Positions 1 to 8,283 of a stretch of 64,000 nucleotides of DNA are shown piece by piece. A program made the translations under genes and the position numbers. Under the pieces are notes generated by a model. That model had not been told where the DNA came from. It searched no databases and worked only from the letters and a program-made list of their open reading frames with translations. Origin of the DNA: CAVUCE01 sp963739985 (GTDB lineage: Bacteria > Bacteroidota > Ignavibacteria > Ignavibacteriales > Ignavibacteriaceae); contig CAVUCE010000006.1 in the NCBI GenBank assembly GCA_963739985.1, forward strand, positions 124,001 through 188,000. The letters are read 5' to 3'. The stretch's first letter is position 1; every line of letters begins with the position of its first letter.

Positions 1-531
1 AGCCATTCCCTCAATAAACCATAAAGGCATTCCCGCTGCTGCAGGTAATCCGTTTTTTCGAGAATCATTTTTATTCGTAATATCAAATTGAAAAGCATGC
101 ACCAATTCATGTCCGATTACATGATTCGTTTCCGCTAAAGGTCCTGCAAAAGGTAAAACAATTCTTCTTTTTAATGGTTCGGTAAATCCTCCTGTTCCTT
201 GTCCAATCATTCCTTGCGTAACATTGGTTTCTGAAAATTGGGGAAATCCATCGTACAATATTAAAACTTGTTTACCTTTTAAAGTATCCTTTAGTATCGC
301 CGAATGTCGAGCGTACCATCTTTCAGCCATTTTAGCGGCATAGTCTAAGCCTTTTTTTTCCTCGGGATAGTAATATATTTTGAAGTGTTTTGTGGTTAAA
401 ACTTTGAAGTCGAAATTATCATAATTGACTTTATTTCTTCCGAAATATTGCGAGTAGCCGGATGAACTGAATAATATCAATATTATGAATAAAAATTGAA
501 AGTTTAATAAATTTACAATTTGATTTTTCAT
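1..531 (-). CDS. Secreted HExxH zinc metallopeptidase, gluzincin type (C-terminus cut off by window edge)
   Basis: The reading frame runs off the left edge, so only the N-terminal 177 residues are present. The chosen ATG opens a signal peptide (MKNQIVNLLNFQFLFIILIL, then a Ser-rich cleavage region ending GYSQ). An in-frame ATG at 552 is possible but has no ribosome site, whereas AGAAAAG precedes 531. The segment VIGHELVHAFQF carries the zinc motif HELVH. About 25 residues later comes WFIEGMA, which supplies the third zinc ligand Glu of the gluzincin (peptidase MA-like) layout. Such proteins in this group are usually about 1000 residues with C-terminal WD40/TolB-like propellers; that part is outside the window. 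It is transcribed divergently from the gene at 777. Confidence 0.8.
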   Translation of the reverse strand, partial: MKNQIVNLLNFQFLFIILILFSSSGYSQYFGRNKVNYDNFDFKVLTTKHFKIYYYPEEKKGLDYAAKMAERWYARHSAILKDTLKGKQVLILYDGFPQFSETNVTQGMIGQGTGGFTEPLKRRIVLPFAGPLAETNHVIGHELVHAFQFDITNKNDSRKNGLPAAAGMPLWFIEGMA

Positions 532-776
532 CTTTTCTAATTTCTTTTGCATTCAAAATTGGATAGCGAAGTACTAAAATTATTCTTAATTTATATTATG
601 TTTCGACTGATATATACGAAGTATGGTTCTGAATTAGCAGTTATTTAAGTCACAATTTGATTATTGTCACTAATATACTGCTGTTTCATGATTTGAAATT
701 TCAGAATTATTAACACTTAAAAGTGGATTAAATTTATTATTTTAGGTTTTATTAAAAGAAAATTAACGGAAAGAAT

Positions 777-1049
777 ATGGCAAAAGATAATTTAAAGGAA
801 TCACTACTAAAACTTCATGAAGAATTATCTAACTCTAAAAAAGTTGATGATGAATCTAAAGAAATGCTTCAAAAAATAGTAAATGATATTCATTCTTTGC
901 TTGATAACCCAAAGGAAGTTCTTGCTGAGGAGAAACCAAACATCTTAAATAGTTTAAGTGAATCGGCACAAGAATTTGAAGTCTCTCATCCCGACCTTGC
1001 AAATGCAATAAATGTAGTAATAAATGGTTTAAGCAACTTTGGTTTGTAA
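777..1049 (+). CDS. DUF4404 family small protein
   Basis: This is a 90-residue acidic, mostly helical protein with no signal peptide or membrane segment. The pattern LHEELSNS, then residues resembling LL..I..DI..LL, then AQEFEVSHPDLANAINVVINGLSNFGL resembles DUF4404, whose members are also about 85-95 residues. The function of that family is unknown. A GGAAAG sequence sits just upstream of the ATG and supports the start. The 224 bases between this gene and the divergent peptidase gene are AT-rich and should hold both promoters, but I could not pick a convincing -35/-10 pair. The gene appears to be monocistronic. Confidence 0.8.
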   Translation: MAKDNLKESLLKLHEELSNSKKVDDESKEMLQKIVNDIHSLLDNPKEVLAEEKPNILNSLSESAQEFEVSHPDLANAINVVINGLSNFGL

Positions 1050-1178
1050 GCGAAAATGCCCACCAAAAATTATTTTTATTTTTGAGATAAAAGATAGAAA
1101 ACTTTTTTATTTTAACCCCTCAAATATTTGAGAATACTTACTATATAAATTAGAAATTGAAGCCGGGGAAGACATATT

Positions 1179-1547
1179 ATGAAGAAAACAACATCCCAAA
1201 CTCGTAAATATCGCACTGATATGAATGATGCTATTCTTAATTCGGGTTTCAGAGATTTTAATAAATTTTTTGCGCTTGATAACAAAGCATACATCGATGG
1301 AGCACTTCCAGCAAAAACCAAAGAGTTAATGGGACTTTCGGCCTCAATGGTTTTAAGGTGCAACGATTGTATCTTTTATCATATAGATCGTTCCATTCAG
1401 GAGGGAGCAACACGAGAAGAACTTTACGAAACATTTAATGTGGCTTTAATTGTCGGCGGATCAATTGTGATTCCACATTTACGCTATGCATTTGAAGTAA
1501 CAGAAGAAATATTTAATGAAATGAAAAATTCTGAAAGCAATGAGTAA
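1179..1547 (+). CDS. Carboxymuconolactone decarboxylase/AhpD-like protein
   Basis: This 122-residue protein has the all-helical CMD/AhpD layout. It contains PAKTKELMGLSASMVLRC followed by NDCIFYHIDRSIQEGATREE, so the CxxC pair (CNDC) and the downstream His of the AhpD redox centre are both present. AhpD-like proteins act as thiol-disulfide or alkylhydroperoxidase-type enzymes; the true substrate cannot be told from sequence. The 3' end overlaps the deaminase gene by 8 bases, which suggests translational coupling. A start at 1179 gives the usual family length. A second CMD-like protein lies at 35820, and the two are not close copies. Confidence 0.9.
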   Translation: MKKTTSQTRKYRTDMNDAILNSGFRDFNKFFALDNKAYIDGALPAKTKELMGLSASMVLRCNDCIFYHIDRSIQEGATREELYETFNVALIVGGSIVIPHLRYAFEVTEEIFNEMKNSESNE

Positions 1548-2880
1548 AAAATTAATTATTCCAAAATATATTGTATCCGTAGATTCTCACGACAGAATCT
1601 TAAAAAATCATGCAATTGAAATTTCCGGAAATACAATTTCCAATATCAGACCAATTAGAAATTCCGAAATAGAAAAATTTGAAGGTGAAATAATACATGC
1701 CGAAGAATTAACAGTTATTCCCGGATTTGTTCAAACACATGTTCATTTGTGTCAAACTTTATTTCGCGGTTTAGCAGATGATCTTCAACTCTTAGATTGG
1801 CTTCAACTAAGAATCTTTCCTTATGAAAACGCTCATAATCCGGCATCTCTTAGTACATCGGTTAGACTTGGAATAAATGAATTGCTAAAAGGCGGAACAA
1901 CAACCTTGCTTGATATGGGAACACTTCGTCATCAAGAAGTGATTTTTGAAGAGCTTAGATTTTCGGGAATGAGAGCAATTGCCGGGAAGTGTATGATGGA
2001 TGTAAATGATTTATTTTATAATTTTAAAAGTAATACCAAGGACGAACTAACCTATACACATGAATTAGCAAAGCAATTCCATAATACAAATGAGGGAAAA
2101 TTAAAATACGGGTTTGCTCCGCGCTTTGTTTTATCTACTTCCGAAGAACTTTTGAAAGAAGTAAAAGAAATGGCAAAAGATTTTCCGGGTAGTATTTATC
2201 ATACGCACGCTTCTGAAAATAAAAATGAATGTGCCGAAGTTCGGAAAAGATTTAATAGGGAAAACATTGAATATTTTAACGATATTAATATTGTTGATGA
2301 AAATACTGTCTTAGCTCATTGTATTCATGTAAGTGATTCGGAAATTGAGATTCTCAAAAACAAAAAAGCTAGAGTTTCTCATTGTCCGTCATCAAATATG
2401 AAGTTAGGTTCCGGAATAGCAAACATTCCAAGATATATTAGTGAAGGAATTAGTGTCTCTTTAGGCGCGGACGGTGCGCCGTGTAATAATAATTTAAGCC
2501 AGTTTGAGGAAATGAAATTAGCTTCGTTATTACAAAAACCTTTTCATGGTCCCACTTCAATGGATGCAAAGACCGTAGTAAGATTAGCCACAATTGAAGG
2601 AGCAAAAGCTCTTCATATGGAAAATGAAATTGGAAGTATTGAGGTTGGAAAAAAAGCCGATCTGGTATTTCTTAATCTGGAAAACTCACATCTACCAATA
2701 ATAACAAATGAAGAAAACATTTATTCCAGTATTGTTTATTCGGCTTCTAAAGATGAGGTAATAAATGTTATGATCGACGGAGAATGGGCTGTTCAGAATA
2801 AAATTGCATTAAATTATGACAATCAAAAACTGATTAGTGATGCAAAGATAGAACTTAATAAATTGTTAAATAGAGTATAA
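1540..2880 (+). CDS. Amidohydrolase, MTA/SAH (5'-deoxyadenosine) deaminase type
   Basis: The 446-residue protein is a metal-dependent amidohydrolase of the MtaD/SsnA branch. The N-terminal metal motif is THVHLCQTLFRGLADDLQLL (His67 and His69). Further ligands appear in YHTHASENKNE and AHCIHVSD, and the catalytic Asp lies in SLGADGAPCNNNL. The VSHCPSSNMKLGSG loop is typical of S-adenosylhomocysteine/methylthioadenosine deaminases, which deaminate adenine nucleosides to inosine derivatives. A guanine or chlorohydrolase-like activity is possible because the branch is promiscuous. It starts inside the upstream CMD gene and is followed at 30 bases by a SemiSWEET gene and then rdgB, so a purine-salvage or clean-up role fits the context. 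Confidence 0.88.
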   Translation: MSKKLIIPKYIVSVDSHDRILKNHAIEISGNTISNIRPIRNSEIEKFEGEIIHAEELTVIPGFVQTHVHLCQTLFRGLADDLQLLDWLQLRIFPYENAHNPASLSTSVRLGINELLKGGTTTLLDMGTLRHQEVIFEELRFSGMRAIAGKCMMDVNDLFYNFKSNTKDELTYTHELAKQFHNTNEGKLKYGFAPRFVLSTSEELLKEVKEMAKDFPGSIYHTHASENKNECAEVRKRFNRENIEYFNDINIVDENTVLAHCIHVSDSEIEILKNKKARVSHCPSSNMKLGSGIANIPRYISEGISVSLGADGAPCNNNLSQFEEMKLASLLQKPFHGPTSMDAKTVVRLATIEGAKALHMENEIGSIEVGKKADLVFLNLENSHLPIITNEENIYSSIVYSASKDEVINVMIDGEWAVQNKIALNYDNQKLISDAKIELNKLLNRV

Positions 2881-2910
2881 ATATAAAAACACTTAGGTGG
2901 AGAATAAATA

Positions 2911-3165
2911 ATGCACATAATGGGATATATAGGATTAGGCGCTTTGGCGGCGTGTTGGATTCCTCAAACTTTGGAGACTATTCGCGATAAGGATTGTAAA
3001 GCGAACATGCAGTTTTTAATTCTAAGTTTTATCGGCAGTTTTTCGCTTTTCATTTACGCCTTGTTTCTAAAAGACACAATTTTTTCAGTTCTAAATTTTA
3101 TGACTTCCGTTGGTGCTCTAATTAATGTAATTTATAAATTAAAGGCTCAAAGAACTACGGTATGA
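2911..3165 (+). CDS. SemiSWEET-like PQ-loop small transporter
   Basis: This 84-residue protein has three predicted membrane helices and one PQ-loop motif (AACWIPQTLETIRDKD). The acidic/basic turn after the Pro-Gln pair is followed by a third helix ending in LINVIYKL. The size and topology match bacterial SemiSWEETs, which dimerise to move small sugars or related solutes across the inner membrane. The substrate is not predictable. The start is supported by AGGTGGAG upstream of the ATG. The stop overlaps the rdgB start by 4 bases (ATGA), placing it in the same transcription unit as the deaminase and RdgB. Confidence 0.88.
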   Translation: MHIMGYIGLGALAACWIPQTLETIRDKDCKANMQFLILSFIGSFSLFIYALFLKDTIFSVLNFMTSVGALINVIYKLKAQRTTV

Positions 3166-3743
3166 AAAAGATAATTTTTGCTACAAAAAATAAAGGTAAG
3201 CTTAAAGAAGTAGAAGAAATATTTAAAAGAACAGGAATTAATATTTTATCGCTCTTAGATTTTGATGAAACTCCCGAGATTATAGAAAACGGAGTAACAT
3301 TTACGGAAAATGCAAAAATTAAAACGGATATAATTTATGAGAAATATAAAATTCCCGTAATGGGTGATGATTCCGGGTTGGTTGTAGAACAATTAAAAGG
3401 TGCTCCGGGTGTCTATTCAGCGAGATATGCGGGTGAAAGTGCAACTGATGACCAAAATAATAGGAAACTTATTTCCGAATTATTAGATTTACCTAAACCT
3501 CATAAAGCAAAATTCGTTTGTGCTGCTGTTTTTTTTGATGGTAAAGACTATCAATCAACTTATGGTGAGTTGCATGGTGAGATAATTGAAAGTGAAAGGG
3601 GAAGTCATGGATTTGGCTATGATCCTTTATTTATTCCGACTGGAAAATCTGAAACAACTGCAGAAATTTCATTAGAAGAAAAAAATAAAATTAGCCATCG
3701 TTCGAAAGCGTTTAATAAACTTAAAGATTTAATAACTAAATAA
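3162..3743 (+). CDS. rdgB: RdgB/HAM1 non-canonical purine NTP pyrophosphatase
   Basis: The 193-residue protein hydrolyses XTP, ITP and dITP to monophosphates and pyrophosphate, keeping deaminated purines out of nucleic acids. It has the family motifs in order: ATKNKGKLKEVEEIF at the N-terminus, MGDDSGLVVEQLKGAPGVYS followed by ARYAG, SHGFGYDPLF, and C-terminal SHRSKAFNKL. The length is normal for the family. It is translationally coupled to the SemiSWEET gene (4-base overlap). A lipoprotein gene follows after 12 bases. Its place behind an adenine-nucleoside deaminase is functionally suggestive, since deamination products are what RdgB-type enzymes remove. Confidence 0.96.
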   Translation: MKKIIFATKNKGKLKEVEEIFKRTGINILSLLDFDETPEIIENGVTFTENAKIKTDIIYEKYKIPVMGDDSGLVVEQLKGAPGVYSARYAGESATDDQNNRKLISELLDLPKPHKAKFVCAAVFFDGKDYQSTYGELHGEIIESERGSHGFGYDPLFIPTGKSETTAEISLEEKNKISHRSKAFNKLKDLITK

Positions 3744-3755
3744 TCGGAAGAGGTT

Positions 3756-4562
3756 ATGAAAAATATATATTTGGCTCTAGTTTGCCTGATCGCGATGACT
3801 TTTCTAATTAGTTCTTGTAAAAGTGCAAATACAACAGAACCTAATAATACCAATTCAGGATCATCTAAAGAATATTTCCCGAACTCAGATGGGAATTATT
3901 ATAAGTATAGTACCGAAAGAACCGATTCTAGCGGAACAAAAAGTGCGGGAACTTCAAGTACAACTTACAGCGGAACAAAAACAGTAGGTTCGGTTACTTA
4001 CCAAAATCAAATCGATACGGTAACTTTCGCAGGTATTAATGCTACATCTGTTAGCTTTTTTAGAAAAACAAGTGGCGGTGTTTATTTCCTTTTTGATACA
4101 ACCGGTTTTTCATCATCAATTACAGATTCCGCACTTCTAGGTTATTTGCAATATGTTCAAATTAGCCCCGAGATGGAACTTCTTCAATTGCCTATTACTG
4201 ATGGCGCTAGCTGGGATGTTTTTTCTTTGGGATTAAAAATCGGAGCTATTTCGGCAAATATAATTACAGTTAAAGCAAATTATGTTGGAACAGAAGACGT
4301 TACTTTAGCGAATAGTCAAACGATTAAAAATGCCGCAAAGGTTAAATACGATTTTAAAATTACTTTACCTAATCCGCAAAATCCACTTCAAACAGGTGTT
4401 GAAAGAGATTATACTGCTTATGCCTGGTTTGGAGAAAATATTGGGATAGTTAAATTGCAAGGTAACGGGGCAATATTAGGACCATTTACCGGTAGCGGAA
4501 TTAGTATTGGTGACACAACAACCACCGTTACTCAAACCCTAGTTTCATATCAAGTAAAGTAA
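3756..4562 (+). CDS. Predicted lipoprotein of unknown function
   Basis: This 268-residue protein begins with a lipoprotein signal peptide ending in LISSC (Cys21), so it should be lipidated and anchored at the cell envelope. The mature part is rich in Ser, Thr and Gly and looks like an all-beta protein. Near its start YFPNSDGNYYKYSTERTD resembles openings of other Bacteroidota surface lipoproteins. No enzymatic motif is visible. It starts 12 bases after rdgB and is followed by a strong terminator, so it is the last gene of the + strand cluster. I do not recognise a specific family. Confidence 0.8.
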   Translation: MKNIYLALVCLIAMTFLISSCKSANTTEPNNTNSGSSKEYFPNSDGNYYKYSTERTDSSGTKSAGTSSTTYSGTKTVGSVTYQNQIDTVTFAGINATSVSFFRKTSGGVYFLFDTTGFSSSITDSALLGYLQYVQISPEMELLQLPITDGASWDVFSLGLKIGAISANIITVKANYVGTEDVTLANSQTIKNAAKVKYDFKITLPNPQNPLQTGVERDYTAYAWFGENIGIVKLQGNGAILGPFTGSGISIGDTTTTVTQTLVSYQVK

Positions 4563-4580
4563 ATCTGAATTTATTTAGCA

Positions 4581-4613
4581 AGGTGATACATAAGATTCTG
4601 TATCACCTTTTTT
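4581..4613 (+). terminator. Rho-independent terminator after the rdgB-lipoprotein unit
   Basis: A perfect 10-bp stem (AGGTGATACA / TGTATCACCT, 4581-4590 and 4599-4608) with an 8-base loop is followed at once by a T run. It ends + strand transcription. The convergent menG gene stops at 4613, but the opposite side of the stem is not T-rich, so efficient termination in that direction is less certain. Confidence 0.92.
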
Positions 4614-5296
4614 TATTTTGTAGCTACAATTACTTGCACAATTCCGAAAGTTAGTGAATATTTTTCAATCTTCTTAAAGCCTGAATTATTTAAAAGTTCA
4701 GGCAAGTTAACTTTTTCATCAAACTCTTCAACAGAATTAGGTAAATATTTATATGCTTCTTTGTCACCCGAAATTATTCCGCCGACAAGAGGTAATATCT
4801 TCTTAAAATAAAACTTATAGAATGCTTTGAAAAACGGGTTTGTAGGCATTCTAAATTCTAGAACAGTCGCTTTGCCTCCGCTCTTTAAAACCTCATAAAA
4901 GGAGTTAAAGCCTTGTTGAATATCATAAAAATTACGAACACCGAATGCCACTGTAATGTTTGTTACAGATTCATTTTTGAGCGGCATATTCTCTGCAACA
5001 GTCTGTAAGTTTTTACCTTTTATCCATTGGCTTTTTTGATTGAAGAGTTTGAGCATATTGTGAGAAAAATCGGCACCAAATATGTTTGTTACTCCCATTC
5101 GCCGAGCTTCTATTGCAAAATCTCCGGTACCGCAAGCAACGTCTAATAAAATTGCATCCGAAGTAATCTTAGTCAATTTTAATGCTTTTTTCCTCCAGTA
5201 ATAATCCGTACCAAAGCTTAGTAAATGATTTAATAAATCATATCTAAATGCAATTGACTCAAATATTCTTCTTACTTGTTTTTTCTTTTCACTCAT
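4613..5296 (-). CDS. menG: Demethylmenaquinone methyltransferase
   Basis: The 227-residue class I SAM-dependent methyltransferase catalyses the last step of menaquinone synthesis. Family marks are VRRIFESIAFRYDLLNHLLS followed by FGTDYYWRKKAL, then LDVACGTGDFAI (motif I, about residues 52-62), and VAFGVRNF in the middle. The C-terminal LTFGIVQVIVATK is typical of MenG/UbiE. Since the organism looks Bacteroidota-like, menaquinone rather than ubiquinone is the probable quinone, so I prefer menG over ubiE. It heads a loose - strand group with the PAP2 and rsmA genes upstream (gaps of 72 and 36 bases). Confidence 0.95.
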   Translation of the reverse strand: MSEKKKQVRRIFESIAFRYDLLNHLLSFGTDYYWRKKALKLTKITSDAILLDVACGTGDFAIEARRMGVTNIFGADFSHNMLKLFNQKSQWIKGKNLQTVAENMPLKNESVTNITVAFGVRNFYDIQQGFNSFYEVLKSGGKATVLEFRMPTNPFFKAFYKFYFKKILPLVGGIISGDKEAYKYLPNSVEEFDEKVNLPELLNNSGFKKIEKYSLTFGIVQVIVATK

Positions 5297-5368
5297 TGTC
5301 TGCCTATTATTAAATCAATCTTTTCAATTAAACAAAAATAAACTAGAATAATTCCATAAATTTATTTT

Positions 5369-6319
5369 TTAACATTTGTCGAAGTCAAATTCATCCTGTC
5401 CGGTCTTTTTTCGCCACCAGTTAAAAACGTATTTGCCGGACCAAACAGCAAACATCATAAACGCGGCGCCACCGGCTAAATCAATAACATAGTGATATCT
5501 TAAATAAACCGTTGCAAAAATTAATAACGTTCCAACTGGAATAAAAAAGAACCTTGACCGGCTGCGCAATTTAACGGAAAGGTACATAACAATTAAAGTT
5601 ATCATTGTATGTCCGCTCGGAAAAACATCTCTTTGCACAACTGCTGCCGGATTTAAAGTTCCCGGCGGAATTGATTCTCCTGCATCTATCATATTTCTAA
5701 GAAAGTGGGTAAGGAATAAACCCGGAAGTTCGTTATTAATATTCGCAAAATTGTGTAAAGTAAATCTTGGTCCAATTGCAGGAAGGGCAAAATATCCTAA
5801 ATAAGAAAGATAAAATCCGTAGATGACTGAAAACACCGCAAAATCACAAGCTAAATATCTTCGTTTTCTTAATAAAAATAGCGCCAAAATAATAGGTAAA
5901 AGATAAAATGAACTATAAACTATTTGTAAAATTTCGGTTAAAAGAGGATTTGAGATATGACTCAAGAATACAGTTGGATCTCCTCCGAATAAAAATTTAT
6001 CTACTTTTATTAAAAGCCAGTCGTAATCGTTACCTCTAATTGGCTTAATTAAATAATAAAGCTCTTTAAAGGTTAAGAGAATTAAAGGAGCTATGTACCA
6101 ATAATGTGCGATCCGCCAAAATCGGTTATTAAACTTTACTTCAAAAAATGCTATTCCAAGTGCAAATGAAATTATTCCGATATTAATTAATATAAATATT
6201 GGCCATTGAGGAACTTTAGAATGGAATACTAAATTGATAATAATTAAAAATAGATAGAAGACAACTACTACAAGATCGTATGCCTTCAGGTTGTATATAA
6301 GTGATTTTACTTTTTGCAT
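5369..6319 (-). CDS. PAP2 superfamily membrane phosphatase
   Basis: This 316-residue integral membrane protein has about six helices and the PAP2 catalytic signatures FPSGHTMITL (Pro234-His237) and, about 40 residues on, YLRYHYVIDLAGG with the second catalytic His and the Asp. The upstream motif region contains FALPAIGPRF. The layout resembles the inositol phosphotransferase/Aur1-like branch of PAP2 more than the small UppP-like phosphatases. The expected role is dephosphorylation or headgroup transfer on a lipid phosphate at the outer face of the inner membrane; the substrate is unknown. It lies between rsmA and menG on the same strand. Confidence 0.87.
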   Translation of the reverse strand: MQKVKSLIYNLKAYDLVVVVFYLFLIIINLVFHSKVPQWPIFILINIGIISFALGIAFFEVKFNNRFWRIAHYWYIAPLILLTFKELYYLIKPIRGNDYDWLLIKVDKFLFGGDPTVFLSHISNPLLTEILQIVYSSFYLLPIILALFLLRKRRYLACDFAVFSVIYGFYLSYLGYFALPAIGPRFTLHNFANINNELPGLFLTHFLRNMIDAGESIPPGTLNPAAVVQRDVFPSGHTMITLIVMYLSVKLRSRSRFFFIPVGTLLIFATVYLRYHYVIDLAGGAAFMMFAVWSGKYVFNWWRKKTGQDEFDFDKC

Positions 6320-6355
6320 CCGGTAAAAGTGTATTAAGATAAATAAGAAATATGT

Positions 6356-7144
6356 TTACTGCCGCAATTTATTGTGGGCAAAATTGGCGAGGGTTATGAA
6401 ATCTTCTATATCCAGTTGTTCCGCTCGCAGAGATAGATCTAATCCAGAACTAGAAAAATCTATTCCTTTAAATATACTATTACTTAATGAATTTTTTAGT
6501 GTTTTTCTTCTATTGCCGAAAGAAGCTTTTACAATTTTAATAAATGATTTATTTTGATCTTTATCCATTTTATCATCTTTAAAGTTTATATGTATAACTG
6601 CCGAATAAACTTTTGGTTTGGGATAAAAAACATTTGGCGAAACCTTAAAGCAAAATTCAACATCAGCAAAATATTTCAACAATACAGCAAGAATTCCATA
6701 ATCTTTAGTGCCTCTGCTAGCTGTCATTCTTTGCGCAACCTCAAATTGTATCATCAGTACCGTATCTTGAACAAGCTCAATATTCTCAATTAATTTGAAT
6801 ATAATCGGCGAAGTTAAATTGTATGGAATATTGCCAACAACCCGGAGTTTTTTATCGTATTGCTCAACTAATTGATTAAGATCTACTTTCAAAAAATCTT
6901 TTTGTATTAGATGTAAATTAGGAAAACGCGATTTTAAGACTTCAATTACACGTGTATCAATTTCTACAGCCGTTAAATTTGGGGTAAAATCAAGTAACTT
7001 ACTTGTTAATGCGCCGGTTCCTGGTCCAATTTCTAACAAGTTATCTTCGGGGATAGGCGAAATAACCTCTACAATTTTATTTAAGATATTTTGGTCTTTT
7101 AAATAATTTTGTCCAAACTTTTTTAACGGTTTTATTTTTTCCAT
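6356..7144 (-). CDS. rsmA: 16S rRNA dimethyladenosine transferase RsmA
   Basis: The 262-residue protein dimethylates the two adjacent adenines in helix 45 of 16S rRNA (A1518/A1519 in E. coli numbering). Seen in order are KKFGQNYLKDQNILNKI at the N-terminus, LLEIGPGTGALTSKLL (SAM motif I), the catalytic NIPYNLTSPI (NIPY at residues 105-108), and the C-terminal FGNRRKTLKNSL of the KsgA branch. Length and motif spacing are those of true RsmA rather than the antibiotic-resistance Erm relatives. It is first in the - strand rsmA-PAP2-menG run. Confidence 0.97.
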   Translation of the reverse strand: MEKIKPLKKFGQNYLKDQNILNKIVEVISPIPEDNLLEIGPGTGALTSKLLDFTPNLTAVEIDTRVIEVLKSRFPNLHLIQKDFLKVDLNQLVEQYDKKLRVVGNIPYNLTSPIIFKLIENIELVQDTVLMIQFEVAQRMTASRGTKDYGILAVLLKYFADVEFCFKVSPNVFYPKPKVYSAVIHINFKDDKMDKDQNKSFIKIVKASFGNRRKTLKNSLSNSIFKGIDFSSSGLDLSLRAEQLDIEDFITLANFAHNKLRQ

Positions 7145-7266
7145 CTATAAAATTATCCATTCAGCCAATTACTTACAATTAAAATTTATAACATAAACTA
7201 CTAATGTAATAAAAATGAACTTTTTGCATAAAGAATAATTTATTCATAATTTTTATTTAGACTAAA

Positions 7267-8283
7267 TTGAATAAAAATATTAAGCATTTATTTGAGCAGG
7301 AGGATATTCTGGAAAAAAAATATATAATTAGTATTGATATGGGAGGAACTAAAATCCTTGCCTCCGCAATTAATTCTAAAGAAGGAGTTATTGCCCGCCT
7401 AAAAAGACCAACTAAATTAGAATCAAATCAAAATAAATATGTGAAAATTTTATCTGATATTACAAAAGACTTGGTTAAAGAGGCAAAATTATCTGAAAGC
7501 AGTATAAAAGCAGTTAGTTTGGGAATACCCGGATCCGTAAACCCAATAACCGGTAAAGTTGGTTTAGCGCCGAATTTAGGTTTAAAGAATTTAATGCTTA
7601 AGGAAAAATTACAAAAATTAATTCCTTATCCTGTTTTGATTGAAAATGACGTCAATCTTGGTGCTTTAGGGATTAAATATTTCGGAGTCGGTAAAGAATC
7701 TAAAAACATGCTTGCAGTGTTTGTTGGGACGGGAATTGGCGGAGCCTTAATTTTAGAAAATAAAATTTATCGCGGAACTAATTTTGTAGCAGGTGAAATA
7801 GGACACATGAAAGTTCAAAAAGGCGGCCCCTTATGCGGCTGTGGAAATCATGGGTGTTTTGAAGCTATAGCAAGTAGAACCGCAATTGAAAAACAAATTA
7901 GAGCCGATATAAGGGCAAAGAAAAAAAGTGTGCTTACAAAGATTGCAAAATCTAAACAAAAAATTAAAAGTAAAGCAATAGCAAATGCATTAAAAGAAGG
8001 CGATAAAGTTGTTATTAAGAGAATAACTGAAGCATGTGAAACTATTGGAATGGTTTTGGCAAATCTTACAAATGTTATGGATTTTGATACAATTGTTCTT
8101 GGCGGCGGCTTAGTGGAAGCTATTGGTAAATTTATGCTTCCTTTAATCAAAAAATCATTTAAAGATAGTGTTCTTAAGGATGCAGCAAAAGGAATTAAAA
8201 TTATAGATAGTAAACTAGGTGATGATGCTGCTCTTTATGGTGGAATTGCCTTAGCTGAGGAATTTTTAGGAATTAAAGTTTAA
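7267..8283 (+). CDS. ROK family sugar kinase (glucokinase-like)
   Basis: The protein has the ROK layout. IDMGGTKILAS (about residues 23-33) is the phosphate-binding loop, VGTGIGGALI is the second phosphate motif, and GEIGHMKV is followed by the zinc knuckle GPLCGCGNHGCFEAIASR (Cys190, Cys192, Cys197). It should phosphorylate glucose or a related sugar using ATP. The start is uncertain: the frame opens after a stop at 7258, and there is no ATG before the domain. TTG at 7267 gives 338 residues. CTG at 7309 lies 5 bases after a perfect AGGAGG and would give 324 residues. It converges with the ABC-F gene and overlaps it by 4 bases. Confidence 0.9.
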   Translation: MNKNIKHLFEQEDILEKKYIISIDMGGTKILASAINSKEGVIARLKRPTKLESNQNKYVKILSDITKDLVKEAKLSESSIKAVSLGIPGSVNPITGKVGLAPNLGLKNLMLKEKLQKLIPYPVLIENDVNLGALGIKYFGVGKESKNMLAVFVGTGIGGALILENKIYRGTNFVAGEIGHMKVQKGGPLCGCGNHGCFEAIASRTAIEKQIRADIRAKKKSVLTKIAKSKQKIKSKAIANALKEGDKVVIKRITEACETIGMVLANLTNVMDFDTIVLGGGLVEAIGKFMLPLIKKSFKDSVLKDAAKGIKIIDSKLGDDAALYGGIALAEEFLGIKV

